A DNA stretch of 64,000 nucleotides from Novosphingopyxis sp965218915 (GTDB taxonomy: Bacteria; Pseudomonadota; Alphaproteobacteria; Sphingomonadales; Sphingomonadaceae), in NCBI RefSeq assembly GCF_965218915.1, contig NZ_OZ244708.1:1054001-1118000 (forward strand), written 5' to 3'. Of this stretch, positions 44,192 to 53,255 are shown in pieces. The notes beneath the pieces were generated by a model. That model searched no databases. It had not been told where the DNA came from and was given only the letters and a program-made list of their open reading frames with translations. Positions within the stretch are counted from its first letter, which is position 1; the number at the start of each line of letters is the position of its first letter. The translations under genes and the position numbers were made by a program.

Positions 44192-45382
44192 TCAAAAAGC
44201 AGACGCCACCGGCGGCTCACACACATCTTCGTATCTTCCGGGTTCGCCCTCTTCCCACGGGCGCCAGCTATTCGCGAGCCGGGCGTTATCTGCGGCGGAA
44301 GGATGGCTAGCGCGGAAGACCCTGTAGAACGGGTAGTATTCTTTCAGCCCGAGAGGATCGCCTTCACGCGCAAGCCGCTGCGGGTCGGAATTGCTGTCCC
44401 TAGTTATCTCAAAGGAGAAACGCGTCGCTTCGCGTTCGACGTGCTGTTGCACGAGATTCAATGTCGGTGTGGCGAGAAAGGTCCAACCGGCGAGTGCAGT
44501 GGAGACAAGCAGGGGGAAAGCCGCGAGGTCGTATATCGAACCGAGCTTGAGAAATTTGCCGAACCGCCAGATAAATACCTTGGCGATTATATGAATCAAG
44601 GCAGCAAGAGCTATCAAGATGACCGCAACCGTGAGCAGGGCGAGCCAATTGTCCTGAAACAGATAATGCTTCAGTTCATGCGCGAACGTAGTTACCTGTT
44701 CACCGGGCGGGCTATTCAGTGTTTGCTCACCCAGCACAATACGGCTGAACGGCCAAACACCATGGACTGTGCCACCAATTCCGCTGTCGTCCGTCAAAAA
44801 GATTGGCACCCGGTCGACACCGCATCGTTCCGCGAGCGCTTCGAATGCCTTACGCATCGGGCCGTCTGGAAGCGGCCGCATGTTCGCACTTGCCGGTTTC
44901 ACAAACATCTGATCGATTTGAAGGCCGAGGGCAGCGACGACCCAAGCAGTAACAGCAACGATCGCCCACCATAAGCTCGGCGCACGTTTCATTGCGCCAT
45001 AAACGAGCGGCACGAGCAAGGCGGACAAAAGCCCGGCCCCAAAAGCGGTAATGAGACTACCGGTCAACCAGTCGCCAAAGCTTGGCACAGGCCGTTCCCA
45101 AGCCGAACCAAGCCCAATGTCCAGAAAATAGCCGATGGGGAGCACCAGCAGGCATAATGCGACTACGAAACCGAAAACATAGATCGGCGTGATCAGCCGT
45201 TGCCGCCGTCCCAGCGCAACTGAAAGCCGGTCCCGCGCGTATGCGCTCCAACCAAACCACATGAATGCACAGGAAATGAGTATCAACGACGCAATGAGTG
45301 CCAGCCAGATCGCATCGTGCTGTTGATTGTAACTCAGTATTTCCGGCGTGTTCGCTGGAACATTGACAAATGGCTGGCTCAT
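44192..45382 (-). CDS. M48 family membrane metalloprotease
   Basis: The 396-residue protein has several membrane helices before and after a zinc protease core. TTFAHELKHYLF carries His235, Glu236 and His239, and a third ligand glutamate lies in QHVEREATRFSFE. This is the Ste24/HtpX type arrangement. Such proteases clip membrane proteins; on a mobile element the target is unknown. ATG 45382 overlaps the stop of a possible 27-codon leader frame beginning at 45462 (MADGADFFVAE), which might couple translation. Confidence 0.8.
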   Translation of the reverse strand: MSQPFVNVPANTPEILSYNQQHDAIWLALIASLILISCAFMWFGWSAYARDRLSVALGRRQRLITPIYVFGFVVALCLLVLPIGYFLDIGLGSAWERPVPSFGDWLTGSLITAFGAGLLSALLVPLVYGAMKRAPSLWWAIVAVTAWVVAALGLQIDQMFVKPASANMRPLPDGPMRKAFEALAERCGVDRVPIFLTDDSGIGGTVHGVWPFSRIVLGEQTLNSPPGEQVTTFAHELKHYLFQDNWLALLTVAVILIALAALIHIIAKVFIWRFGKFLKLGSIYDLAAFPLLVSTALAGWTFLATPTLNLVQQHVEREATRFSFEITRDSNSDPQRLAREGDPLGLKEYYPFYRVFRASHPSAADNARLANSWRPWEEGEPGRYEDVCEPPVASAF

Positions 45383-45599
45383 GGCCGCTCGATCGCCATC
45401 TCGATTGTGGTTGGGACGCACGCGAACGTCTCAGCGACGAAAAAATCTGCCCCATCAGCCATAGTGACTTAATACAGTAAGGCTGTTATGATGCAACCTA
45501 CATATTTTGCTGATGAGAATGATGACAGGTTTTGGAGCATACCCATCACAGGGAGTTTGCCCGCAATTGGGTCGGATGTTGCCATTTACGCGTGTCGGT

Positions 45600-46481
45600 C
45601 TACCGATTTTCTAAATGATCGGCGATTTTTTCCGCATATGGTGACAAGAGATCGCCACGCGGCACATCGCCCGATGCATCAGCTTTGCCCTCGAACCAGT
45701 CCGCAAGCCAATTCTTGATCGTGCGAATCGATGTAGTCCGGTCATTCAGGTTAAGAGTGGCAATCCGAGGATCGCCGATCAGGGCGATAATAGCCTCGGC
45801 ATAGCTGTATTTCGGGTTGCGGCCCGGACCACCTTTGCGCTTCGGCTTGCTCATCAGGAGTATCTTTTCGACATCATCACGGTGCAGGAAAATGTCGGCT
45901 GGCAGAGAAAGGCCCGTCCGAAAGCGCATGACCATGCCCCGATCCGTACTGTGTTCCGAAAAAAGGAAATAGCGTAGCTTGCCGAAAAATTGTCTCCGGT
46001 CGAGTGGCTTGCGACGCTTGCCAAAGCGCGGGACGTAGTAGGCTTGCGGTGCGTCTACCTTCTGAAGAAAGCTCAGAAATTCGTCAAAATGCCGGTCGGG
46101 AGCGTAAGGCAATTCCAGCGGGGTATCCGGAGTTTTCAGGCCGTATTGGTAAATCTGACGCCAGAGATGCGGGGCCAGCGTAGCCAGAAGCGCAGCCAAT
46201 GTCAGGAACATGAAAAGGTTCGTCGAGCTTGAGTGTGCCGAAATCAAAAATGCGAACAGGAATATGATGAACAGGAAACCGAAGCCCAGGCTGACGACGA
46301 AAGCAGCATTATAATATCGCGCGAAGGGAGATTTTGCCTCATTGATGACAGCGGCGTTCGCCTCCAACCCCTCGTCCAAATCGTCTGACGTGAATTGCGC
46401 CAAGGCTTTCCAGAGCGGAACATTGTCGGCATCATCGCCGTCAGCGAAGATTTTCCATCCTGCATCGGGGACAGCACTCAT
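45600..46481 (-). CDS. Membrane protein coupled to the integrase gene
   Basis: The 293-residue protein has two adjacent membrane helices near residues 60-115, a cytoplasmic centre and a basic C-terminal part (KPKRKGGPGRNPKYSYAEA, then TTSIRTIKNWLADWF). The end recalls DNA-binding tails of integrase-linked proteins, with a G-R-x-x-K-Y start and a WLADWF helix. I do not know the family. Its ATG 46481 overlaps the integrase stop (ATGA), so the two are translated together. It may regulate integration or serve the host defence of the element (speculative). Confidence 0.65.
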   Translation of the reverse strand: MSAVPDAGWKIFADGDDADNVPLWKALAQFTSDDLDEGLEANAAVINEAKSPFARYYNAAFVVSLGFGFLFIIFLFAFLISAHSSSTNLFMFLTLAALLATLAPHLWRQIYQYGLKTPDTPLELPYAPDRHFDEFLSFLQKVDAPQAYYVPRFGKRRKPLDRRQFFGKLRYFLFSEHSTDRGMVMRFRTGLSLPADIFLHRDDVEKILLMSKPKRKGGPGRNPKYSYAEAIIALIGDPRIATLNLNDRTTSIRTIKNWLADWFEGKADASGDVPRGDLLSPYAEKIADHLENR

Positions 46482-47674
46482 CTGTTTCCTCCATTCCGCA
46501 ATTGCTCCAAATAGTCGCTCCACCACTGCGCCATTTCGACGCGCTCGGCCCAATAGGCTGCTTGGTTATAGATACGACGGACGCTTCCCGCCACCGAATG
46601 CGCCAGCGCCCGCTCGATGGCGTCGGGGTTCCATTTGCCCGATTCGTTCAGGAGCGAGGAAGCGGATGTTCGAAAACCGTGTGCCGTCATCTGTTCTTTG
46701 GAATACCCCATGCGCCGCAAGGTCGCGTTGATGGTATTGTCGCTAATGGGCCTCGCCCGTGAGCGTATCGATGGAAAAACGTAGCGTCCCGAACCCGACA
46801 ATCCGCGCATGTCGCTCAGCATCATCAGCGATTGCCGCGAGAGCGGCACAGCATGGGGCTGGCGCATTTTCATCTTGGTTACGGGGATAGTCCAGACAGC
46901 CTTGTCGAAATCCACCTCAGCCCATTCCATCTGGCGGATTTCGCCGGGCCGCTGAAACAGATGCGGCGTAATTTTCAGGGCGAACATGACAGAAGGATCA
47001 CCTTCATAATCCTCAATTGCTCGCAAGAGCGCACCAAACTCTGTTGCGTCGGTGATTGCCGCGAAATGTTTGACCCTCGGGGTTGTCAGCGCGCCGATTA
47101 ACAATTGCGCCGGGTCGCGGTCTGCGCGGGCTGTCGCTACCGCATAGCGAAATACGCGGCTTGCAAACGCCCGCATGAGATTGGCCGTATCCAGTTTGCC
47201 CCGGCGTTCCTGTTTTCTTAGCTCGTGCAACAGTTCCTGCGGTGTGATCTCCGAGACCGGACGCTTGCCAAACTGCGGTCCCAACAGCTTCAAAAACCAT
47301 CGCAGCTTCTTTAGCGTAGGCTCTGCACGTCCCTCCCGCGCATTTTTATCGATCAGTTCCTCGGCCACGCTTGCGAAGCTGTTGTTTGCGCGAATGCCAG
47401 CCTCAATCCGCGCCTGCCGCTTTGCAGCATTGGGATCGATCAAATTGGATATTTGTTTGCGGGCCGCATCGCGCTGGCTCCGCGCTTCGGCCAATGTGAC
47501 TTCAGGATAAGACCCGATTGCCAATTTCCGCTCCACACCGTGCATGCGGTATTTCAGGCGCCACAGCTTACTGCCCCGCGGATTTACCAGCAGATAAAGG
47601 CCTAGCGAATCAGAAACCTTATAGGGCTTCTTCTTGGGCTTGGCGTGTCGGATGGCGATATCGGTAAGTGCCAT
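46478..47674 (-). CDS. int: P4-type tyrosine integrase
   Basis: The 398-residue recombinase has the N-terminal DUF4102 arm-binding domain (MALTDIAIRHAKPKKKPYKV, GLYLLVNPRGSKLW) and the catalytic set in FQRPGEIRQMEW (Arg242), TAHGFRTSASS (His332, Arg335), His359 and the Tyr in RRIYNQAAY. It integrates the element into the tRNA-Cys 3' end located 166 bp from its start. ATG 47674 is chosen because the arm domain starts there. Confidence 0.93.
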   Translation of the reverse strand: MALTDIAIRHAKPKKKPYKVSDSLGLYLLVNPRGSKLWRLKYRMHGVERKLAIGSYPEVTLAEARSQRDAARKQISNLIDPNAAKRQARIEAGIRANNSFASVAEELIDKNAREGRAEPTLKKLRWFLKLLGPQFGKRPVSEITPQELLHELRKQERRGKLDTANLMRAFASRVFRYAVATARADRDPAQLLIGALTTPRVKHFAAITDATEFGALLRAIEDYEGDPSVMFALKITPHLFQRPGEIRQMEWAEVDFDKAVWTIPVTKMKMRQPHAVPLSRQSLMMLSDMRGLSGSGRYVFPSIRSRARPISDNTINATLRRMGYSKEQMTAHGFRTSASSLLNESGKWNPDAIERALAHSVAGSVRRIYNQAAYWAERVEMAQWWSDYLEQLRNGGNR

Positions 47675-47829
47675 TTGGGGGCCTCGATTTTGAGGGGGAT
47701 TGGGAAGGCCCCCAAATAGACCCCCATCGTCTGCAATTATTGGCAAATGGAGGCAATCACTGACAATCAATGATTGCCCATAAACTACCTGAAACTAAGG
47801 GGAATTTCAACCTTTAACAGACATTGTCA

Positions 47830-47862
47830 GACAGGTTGATGGAGGCCCGAGCCGGAATCGAA
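47830..47862. other. Right attachment site (tRNA-Cys 3' end)
   Basis: This 33-bp segment covers the last 20 or so bases of tRNA-Cys and ten bases outside it. It is repeated in direct orientation at 26775-26806 with one base missing there. Confidence 0.85.
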
Positions 47863-47913
47863 CCGGCGTGCAAGGATTTGCAGTCCTCTGCGTAACCACT
47901 CCGCCATCGGGCC
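47840..47913 (-). tRNA. tRNA-Cys (GCA)
   Basis: Read on the minus strand it begins GGCCCGATGGCGGAGTGG, has the anticodon loop CTGCAAA (anticodon GCA), a GGTTCGATTCC T-arm and a TCGGGCC acceptor strand. U73 and an encoded CCA follow. All arms pair. It is the intact gene that was rebuilt on integration of the element. Confidence 0.95.
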
Positions 47914-47932
47914 TGATGCGCAGGCGCTCGCC

Positions 47933-47959
47933 ATTGTGGATTTGGGGCGCGCTTGTCAA
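47933..47959 (-). promoter_or_regulatory. Possible tRNA-Cys promoter
   Basis: On the minus strand a perfect TTGACA (47954-47959) precedes CACAAT (47933-47938) with 15 bp between and about 19 bp to the tRNA 5' end. The -10 is weak and the spacing short, so this is tentative. Confidence 0.45.
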
Positions 47960-48373
47960 GCCGTCCACATGGTCGGTGGTGGGTCGGTTTGCATCGTCCA
48001 GGAGCGATCACGAACTTCGAACCGGCCGGCTCCAGTCGCTGCATCGGCCTTTCCTACTTGGCTATATTCATGATATGTTCCACGCCGGCCGATATGGAGA
48101 CCGACGATGGATACGCCCGCATGCCGCATTCTTGCCCTCCCGCGCCGCCGTTCCGGTAGCTGGCGCGCAACCCCGGCCCGCTTCGGTGGGAGCTGAACGA
48201 GGGGGGGACGTATAGTGTTTTTTGTGACCTTCCGCTCGCGACAAGATGGTTCGGCGGCTACGGACCGGCCGAGTAGCCCGCGCCTGCGCCTTGGCGTTCG
48301 CCCATGCCTGCCGTGCGTTTGTCCAAAAGCGGCTTGGCGCTGGCCCGGACCCCCGTTAAGAGAAAACAGGGAT

Positions 48374-48401
48374 CAGCTGTATTGCAATAATAATACAGCT
48401 G
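48374..48401. promoter_or_regulatory. Palindrome in front of the pcm-tolC operon
   Basis: CAGCTGTATT and AATACAGCTG are perfect ten-base arms separated by GCAATAAT. The dyad ends 16 bases before the pcm ATG, in otherwise GC-rich DNA. It may be an operator of a regulator controlling efflux through the TolC-like protein, or a hairpin in the 5' leader. Confidence 0.6.
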
Positions 48402-48417
48402 CATTAGGGCACCGGAC

Positions 48418-49086
48418 ATGAACGAAAACAATTTTCAGGCCATGCGCGACGCGATGATCGACGGTCAGCTGCGGCCGTCGGGCGTGAACGATCGCGATAT
48501 CGTCCGCGCCATGGCGAGCGTGCCCCGCGAGGAGTTCGTGCCCGAAACCCGCGCGTCGGTAGCCTATGCCGATCGCTCGGTGCCGCTCGGAAACGGCCGC
48601 TTCCTGGCGCCGCCGGTGGCGCTCGGGCGCTTGCTGACCGTGGCCGAGCCGCAGCGATCGGACACCGTGCTGATCGTGGGGGCGGGCACCGGTTATTCCG
48701 CTATGGTGATGGCGCATCTGACCGGACCGGTAACCGCGCTGGAATCGGATACCGACCTGCTGGCCGCGGCGCGGCCGCGCCTCGCCGGCGGCGCGTTTTC
48801 GGACCTGAGCGCGGTGCAACTCGTCGAAGGCGATCTGACCGGCGGGTATGCGGCGAACGGGCCCTATGACCTGATCCTGATCGATGGCGCGGTCGAGACG
48901 GTGCCCGAGGCGCTGGCAGCGCAGCTGGCCGACGGCGGCCGGCTGATCTGCGGGCTGGCCGAGGACGGGTTGACCCGGCTCGCCGTCGCCCGCAAGCGCG
49001 GCGGCGTGGTGCGCCCTGTTCCGTTCGAGGATAACGAGGTGCCCGTGCTGCCAGGTTTCGCGCGCGCCAAGGCGTTCCGGTTCTGA
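48418..49086 (+). CDS. pcm: Protein-L-isoaspartate O-methyltransferase family protein
   Basis: The 222-residue protein has the PCMT start (NFQAMRDAMIDGQLRPSGV), the SAM-binding VLIVGAGTGYSAMVMAHL and YDLILIDGAVETVPEALA. It methylates damaged aspartyl residues for repair. In sphingomonads this gene regularly precedes the tolC-type gene; here two bases separate them. The last part is shorter than in E. coli Pcm, as in other alphaproteobacterial members. Confidence 0.87.
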   Translation: MNENNFQAMRDAMIDGQLRPSGVNDRDIVRAMASVPREEFVPETRASVAYADRSVPLGNGRFLAPPVALGRLLTVAEPQRSDTVLIVGAGTGYSAMVMAHLTGPVTALESDTDLLAAARPRLAGGAFSDLSAVQLVEGDLTGGYAANGPYDLILIDGAVETVPEALAAQLADGGRLICGLAEDGLTRLAVARKRGGVVRPVPFEDNEVPVLPGFARAKAFRF

Positions 49087-49088
49087 CG

Positions 49089-50630
49089 ATGCGCAATTCT
49101 GCCAAATATCTGCTGGCCGCCGCTATCGGCGCGCTGATCGCCGCTCCTGCCGGTGCCGATACGCTGCGCGAGGCGCTGATCCAGGCCTATCAGAACAACC
49201 CCACGATCACTGGGCAGCGCGCACAGCAGCGCGCGACCGACGAGACTTTGCCGATCGCCAAGGCGGACGGGCGACCCAATCTGACCGGCAGCGGCACGTT
49301 CCAGGAGAATCTAATCGATTCGAACCCCTTCTCGGATCGCCAGTTCGCCGCCGCGATCGATCTGGCGGTGCCGGTCTATTCGGGCGGCGCGGTGAAATAT
49401 TCGGTGCGCGCGGCGGACAAGCGCGTCGATGCCGGACGCGCCGAACTGCGCGGGACCGAAAGCAGCATCTTCAGCCAGACGGTTTCGGCCTATATGAACG
49501 TGATCCGCGACGATGCGATCGTGCGCCTCAACCGCGCCAATGTCGGCGTGCTGACGGTGAACCGGGAGGCGACCAGCGATCGCTTCCAGATCGGCGATCT
49601 CACCCGTACCGACGTGGCGCAGGCCGAGGCGCGGCTGGCGATCGCGCAGAGCGATCTGGAGACCGCGCGGTCCAACCTGATCCAGTCGAAGGAAAATTAT
49701 ATCGAGCTGGTGGGCGCGGCGCCGGACGCGCTCGAACCGCCGCCGCCGCTACCCAACCTGCCAGAGACGGCGAGCACGGCGGTGGATATTGCGCTCGACA
49801 GCAATCCGGATTTAATCGCCGCGCACGAGCGCCGCAAGGCCGCCGCCTATGACGTGCGCGTGGCCGAAGCCGGTCGCTTGCCCAGAGTTTCGGCCTTTAC
49901 CCAAGGCTCCTACGCCAATTTTCTCGGGTCCGTACAGACGCAGAATTTCAATCCGATCGGGCCGACCGATCCTGCCGATCCGGTGATTCCCATCGCCACC
50001 TTGCCAAATACCCAGGAGAGCGTATCGGTCGGCGTGCGCGCGAACATCCCGCTTTATCAGGGTGGCCGCGTTTCCGCGCAGACCCGGCGCGCGCAGGCGC
50101 TGCTCGGCCTGGCGCAGGAGCAGGAGATCGCGGCCGAGCGCTCGGTCGTCGCGCAGGTGCGTTCATCCTATGCCAGCTGGCAGGCGGCGCTTCAGGTGAT
50201 CCAGTCGAGTCAGGTCGCAGTGGAATCGAATCAGCTCGCGCTGGAAGGCGTGCGCGCCGAGAACAGCGTGGGCAACCGCACCATTCTCGACATCCTGAAT
50301 GCCGAGCAGGAGCTCTTGAATTCGCAGGTGCAACTCGTGACGGCGCGGCGCAACGCCTACGTCGCCGGCTTCTCGCTGCTTGCCGCCATGGGCCGCGCGG
50401 AGGCCGAGGATCTGGGGCTGGAAGGCGGTATCCTCTACGATCCGCTGCTTTATTATAATGATGTGCGCGGTAGCCGGAACGACTGGAGCACCCAGGATGA
50501 TCCCGAGCCCGCGGCCACGCGCACCGTTGACACCTTGCCCCAGAACGCGCCAATAGAAGCGCTTCCGAAAACGATCGGGCCGGAAGCCGCCGAGCGCAAT
50601 TTGTACGGACCGCGCGAACCGATCAATTGA
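49089..50630 (+). CDS. tolC: TolC family outer-membrane channel protein
   Basis: The 513-residue protein has a signal peptide (cleavage near PAGA), then two long coiled-coil repeats typical of TolC: LREALIQAYQNNPTITGQRA at the start and NSVGNRTILDILNAEQELLN in the second half. It forms the trimeric exit duct for type I secretion and tripartite efflux. The C-terminal 80 residues are a low-complexity tail rich in Pro, Asp and Glu. It is co-transcribed with pcm. Confidence 0.9.
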   Translation: MRNSAKYLLAAAIGALIAAPAGADTLREALIQAYQNNPTITGQRAQQRATDETLPIAKADGRPNLTGSGTFQENLIDSNPFSDRQFAAAIDLAVPVYSGGAVKYSVRAADKRVDAGRAELRGTESSIFSQTVSAYMNVIRDDAIVRLNRANVGVLTVNREATSDRFQIGDLTRTDVAQAEARLAIAQSDLETARSNLIQSKENYIELVGAAPDALEPPPPLPNLPETASTAVDIALDSNPDLIAAHERRKAAAYDVRVAEAGRLPRVSAFTQGSYANFLGSVQTQNFNPIGPTDPADPVIPIATLPNTQESVSVGVRANIPLYQGGRVSAQTRRAQALLGLAQEQEIAAERSVVAQVRSSYASWQAALQVIQSSQVAVESNQLALEGVRAENSVGNRTILDILNAEQELLNSQVQLVTARRNAYVAGFSLLAAMGRAEAEDLGLEGGILYDPLLYYNDVRGSRNDWSTQDDPEPAATRTVDTLPQNAPIEALPKTIGPEAAERNLYGPREPIN

Positions 50631-50690
50631 GGGCCTTAGCTTCGGGGGCGAAGCTAGCGCCGACGATGCTGAGCGGGCAGGGAACAAGCC

Positions 50691-51110
50691 ATGAGCGATC
50701 GGGAGCCATCGATGGAAGAAATCCTCTCTTCGATCAAACGCATCATCGCCGAGGACAACCGCCGCATGAGCGCGGCGCGGCCCCGGAACGAACCCAAGCC
50801 GCGCGCCGATTCGGTGCTCGAACTGACCGAAAGCGACAGCGTCGGCGATCCGAGCGGCCTTGACGACGATGCCGAAGACCTGCTCGAGCCTTCGAAGGCC
50901 GAATCGCTCAGCGCCTCGCTGTCCGCGCTCGCCACCCTGGCCGAGCCCGGCGCGAGCCCGCGGATCGTGCGCTCGGGCGAGACCTCGGTCGAGCAGCTGG
51001 TGCGCGACATGTTGCGCCCGCTGATGAAGGATTGGCTTAACGCTAACCTGCCGCCGCTGGTCGAAGCGATGGTGCGTAAGGAGATCCAGCGCATCACCCG
51101 CAAAGGTTGA
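50691..51110 (+). CDS. DUF2497/PopZ-like polar organising protein
   Basis: The 139-residue protein has an N-terminal conserved helix (EPSMEEILSSIKRIIAED), a long acidic unstructured middle and a C-terminal helical part (LVRDMLRPLMKDWLNANLPP, VEAMVRKEIQRIT), the plan of PopZ. In Caulobacter PopZ gathers at cell poles and holds the origin of replication. Location between tolC and valS is conserved in this class, although here a peptidase and a toxin-antitoxin pair have come in between. Confidence 0.85.
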   Translation: MSDREPSMEEILSSIKRIIAEDNRRMSAARPRNEPKPRADSVLELTESDSVGDPSGLDDDAEDLLEPSKAESLSASLSALATLAEPGASPRIVRSGETSVEQLVRDMLRPLMKDWLNANLPPLVEAMVRKEIQRITRKG

Positions 51111-51178
51111 GGCCTTACATGCGTCCACCGCGCATTTCCCCGCTTGCCGCGCGATGCCTCGCACCTTAGCCTGCGGCC

Positions 51179-53248
51179 ATGAACAAACTGCCCCTGTCCG
51201 CCGCCATCGCCGCGATTCTGATCGCCGCCGCGCCGCCCCCCGCCACCGCCCGCGCCATGACCGAGGTCGATCTCAACGCGATGAAGCGCCTCGGCGCGCC
51301 CGCCGTCTCGCCCGACGGCACCATCGCGGTCTATCAGCTGACGAGCACCGATATTGAAGCGAACAGCCGCTCGACGCAGCTTTACCGGCTCGATCTCACC
51401 AAGACCGAAGCGGTGCCCGAACCGATCGCCGACCTGCCTGATGCCTTGGAGAGCTCGCCTGCCTTCGCACCTGACGGGTCGCTCTATTTCATCAGCGACA
51501 AATCGGGCAGCGATCAAATCTGGCGGATGGCGATGCCTGGCGGCAAGCCGGTGCAGGCGAGCGACTTTACCGCGCCCGTTGCGGGCTTCAAGCTCTCGCC
51601 CGACGGCCGCCGCGTCGCGGTCTGGAGCGCGATTTCCAAGAACTGCGCCAGCTTCGGCTGCCCCGCGCCGGAGAGACTGGCGGACGAGGCCAAACAGTCG
51701 GGGCGCGAATATGACGAATATTTCGTGCGCCACTGGACCAGCTGGGCGACCCCGGGCACCTATAATCGCATCTTCGCCTTCGATCTGGCGAACGGCAAGC
51801 TGACCGGCGGGGGCCATGCGCTCGACCGCGATGTCACCGGCAACGCGCCGACCGATCCCTTCGGCGGCGGCGAGGAGGTGAACTGGAGCGCGGACGGCGA
51901 CACGCTGTTCTATACGCTGCGCGAATCGAACCGGAACGAACCGCGCTCGACCGATACCGATATCTACGCCGCCGCGGCCGACGGCAGCATGCTCGCCAAT
52001 CTGACCGACGCCAATCAGGCGACCGACACCATGCCCACACCCTCGCCGGACGGGCGCTGGCTGGCCTATGCCGCGATGGCGCGGCCAGGTTACGAGAGCG
52101 ACCGGCTGGTACTGATGCTGCGCGATCTGGCGAGCGGTCGGACGCAGGCGCTGACGGGGAAATGGGACCGTTCGGTCTCCTCGATCGCCTGGGCGCCGGA
52201 CGGCAGCTACCTGATCGTCACCGCGCAGGACGTGCTCGACCATCCCGCTTTCATGGTGGCGCTCGATGGGACTGTTTCTCGGCTTACCCAGCGTGGGAGC
52301 ATCGGCGATACCATTGCGCTCGCGGACGGGTCGATGCTCTATACGAAAAACTCGATTCAGGCGCCAAACGACCTCTTTCGCATGCTGCCCGGCGGCAACG
52401 AACGGCAGCTGACCGCGGTCAACGCTGACATTTTCGCTCAGATCGACCCGGTTGCGGTCGAGCGGTTCAGCTTCAGGGGCGCGGACGGCGACACCGTGTG
52501 GGGGCAGGTGGTGAAGCCGGTGGGCGCGCCGAAGGGCACGCCGACCGCCTATCTCGTCCATGGCGGGCCGCAGGGCAGCTTCGGCGACAGCTGGAGTTTT
52601 CGCTGGAATCCGAAGATCTTCGCCAGCCACGGCTATTCGACGGTCACCGTCGATTTCCACGGCAGCACCGGCTACGGCCAGGCGTTCACCGATGCGATCA
52701 ACCGGGACTGGGGCGGCAAGCCGCTGACCGACCTCAAGCTCGGCCTCGCCGCGGCGGCGAAGTTCGATCCTTCGGTCACGCCGAACAATGCCTGCGCGCT
52801 CGGCGCCAGCTATGGCGGCTATATGATGAACTGGTTCATGGGGCAGTGGCCGGGCCAGTTCAAATGCATCGTCGACCATGCCGGGCTGTTCGACGTGCGG
52901 GCGTTCTATTATTCGACCGAGGAGCTGTGGTTCCCCGAATGGGATTTCGGCGGCCCCTATTACGCGGCGTCCGAAACCTACGAGAAATGGAACCCGGTGA
53001 ACCATGTCACCGCGTGGAAGACGCCCGTGCTGTTCACCCATGGCGAAAAGGATTTCCGCATCCCCTACACCCAGTCGCTGATGGGTTTTACGGCGGCGCA
53101 GCGCCAGGGCATCCCCTCGCGCCTGGTGGTGTTCCCGGAGGAAAGCCACTGGATCAACAAGCCGCAGAACAGCATCCAGTGGCACAGGAACGTGTTCGCC
53201 TGGCTGGACAAGTGGACCGGCGGGGCGGCGGCTGCGCCCGCGCAATAG
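51179..53248 (+). CDS. S9 family prolyl oligopeptidase, exported
   Basis: The 689-residue protein has a signal peptide, a beta-propeller of WD40/PD40-like blades in residues 30-400 (SPDGTIAVYQLTS, SPDGRRVAVWS, WAPDGSYLIVT) and a C-terminal hydrolase domain. The triad is Ser544 (GASYGGYM), Asp625 (GEKDFRIPY) and His657 (EESHWINKPQN). It belongs to the acylaminoacyl-peptidase/DPP group, which trims peptides in the periplasm. It is not in the conserved popZ-valS order of other genomes and may be a later arrival. Confidence 0.9.
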   Translation: MNKLPLSAAIAAILIAAAPPPATARAMTEVDLNAMKRLGAPAVSPDGTIAVYQLTSTDIEANSRSTQLYRLDLTKTEAVPEPIADLPDALESSPAFAPDGSLYFISDKSGSDQIWRMAMPGGKPVQASDFTAPVAGFKLSPDGRRVAVWSAISKNCASFGCPAPERLADEAKQSGREYDEYFVRHWTSWATPGTYNRIFAFDLANGKLTGGGHALDRDVTGNAPTDPFGGGEEVNWSADGDTLFYTLRESNRNEPRSTDTDIYAAAADGSMLANLTDANQATDTMPTPSPDGRWLAYAAMARPGYESDRLVLMLRDLASGRTQALTGKWDRSVSSIAWAPDGSYLIVTAQDVLDHPAFMVALDGTVSRLTQRGSIGDTIALADGSMLYTKNSIQAPNDLFRMLPGGNERQLTAVNADIFAQIDPVAVERFSFRGADGDTVWGQVVKPVGAPKGTPTAYLVHGGPQGSFGDSWSFRWNPKIFASHGYSTVTVDFHGSTGYGQAFTDAINRDWGGKPLTDLKLGLAAAAKFDPSVTPNNACALGASYGGYMMNWFMGQWPGQFKCIVDHAGLFDVRAFYYSTEELWFPEWDFGGPYYAASETYEKWNPVNHVTAWKTPVLFTHGEKDFRIPYTQSLMGFTAAQRQGIPSRLVVFPEESHWINKPQNSIQWHRNVFAWLDKWTGGAAAAPAQ

Positions 53249-53255
53249 GAATGCC

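Larger units (their letters stand above)
26775..47862. mobile_element. Integrated mobilisable element at tRNA-Cys
   Basis: The limits are direct repeats of the tRNA-Cys 3' end. The integrase gene lies next to the intact tRNA. Inside are an excisionase-like gene, a MobF relaxase, a coupling ATPase, a ribbon-helix-helix protein, Ssb, Fic, a DUF3768 operon, a decayed higBA and a five-gene uptake/catabolic cargo. No VirB-type secretion genes are present, so transfer would need a helper. The one-base difference between the repeats suggests the insertion is not very recent or that the site tolerates change. Confidence 0.82.
47914..48417. other. Gene-free stretch with promoter region for pcm-tolC
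   Basis: About 500 bp with no supported gene. It holds the tRNA promoter on the left and a strong palindrome just ahead of pcm on the right. Confidence 0.4.

Noticed and set aside
26775..47862. Self-transmissible ICE
   Set aside because: No VirB4, VirB6, VirD4-plus-channel set or TraG/TraU-type genes are present apart from the coupling protein, so only mobilisation is supported.
50654..53245. Very long antisense frame opposite popZ-like and S9 peptidase genes
   Set aside because: The sense-strand proteins have full catalytic motifs; the antisense product is low-complexity Arg/Gly/Val sequence.
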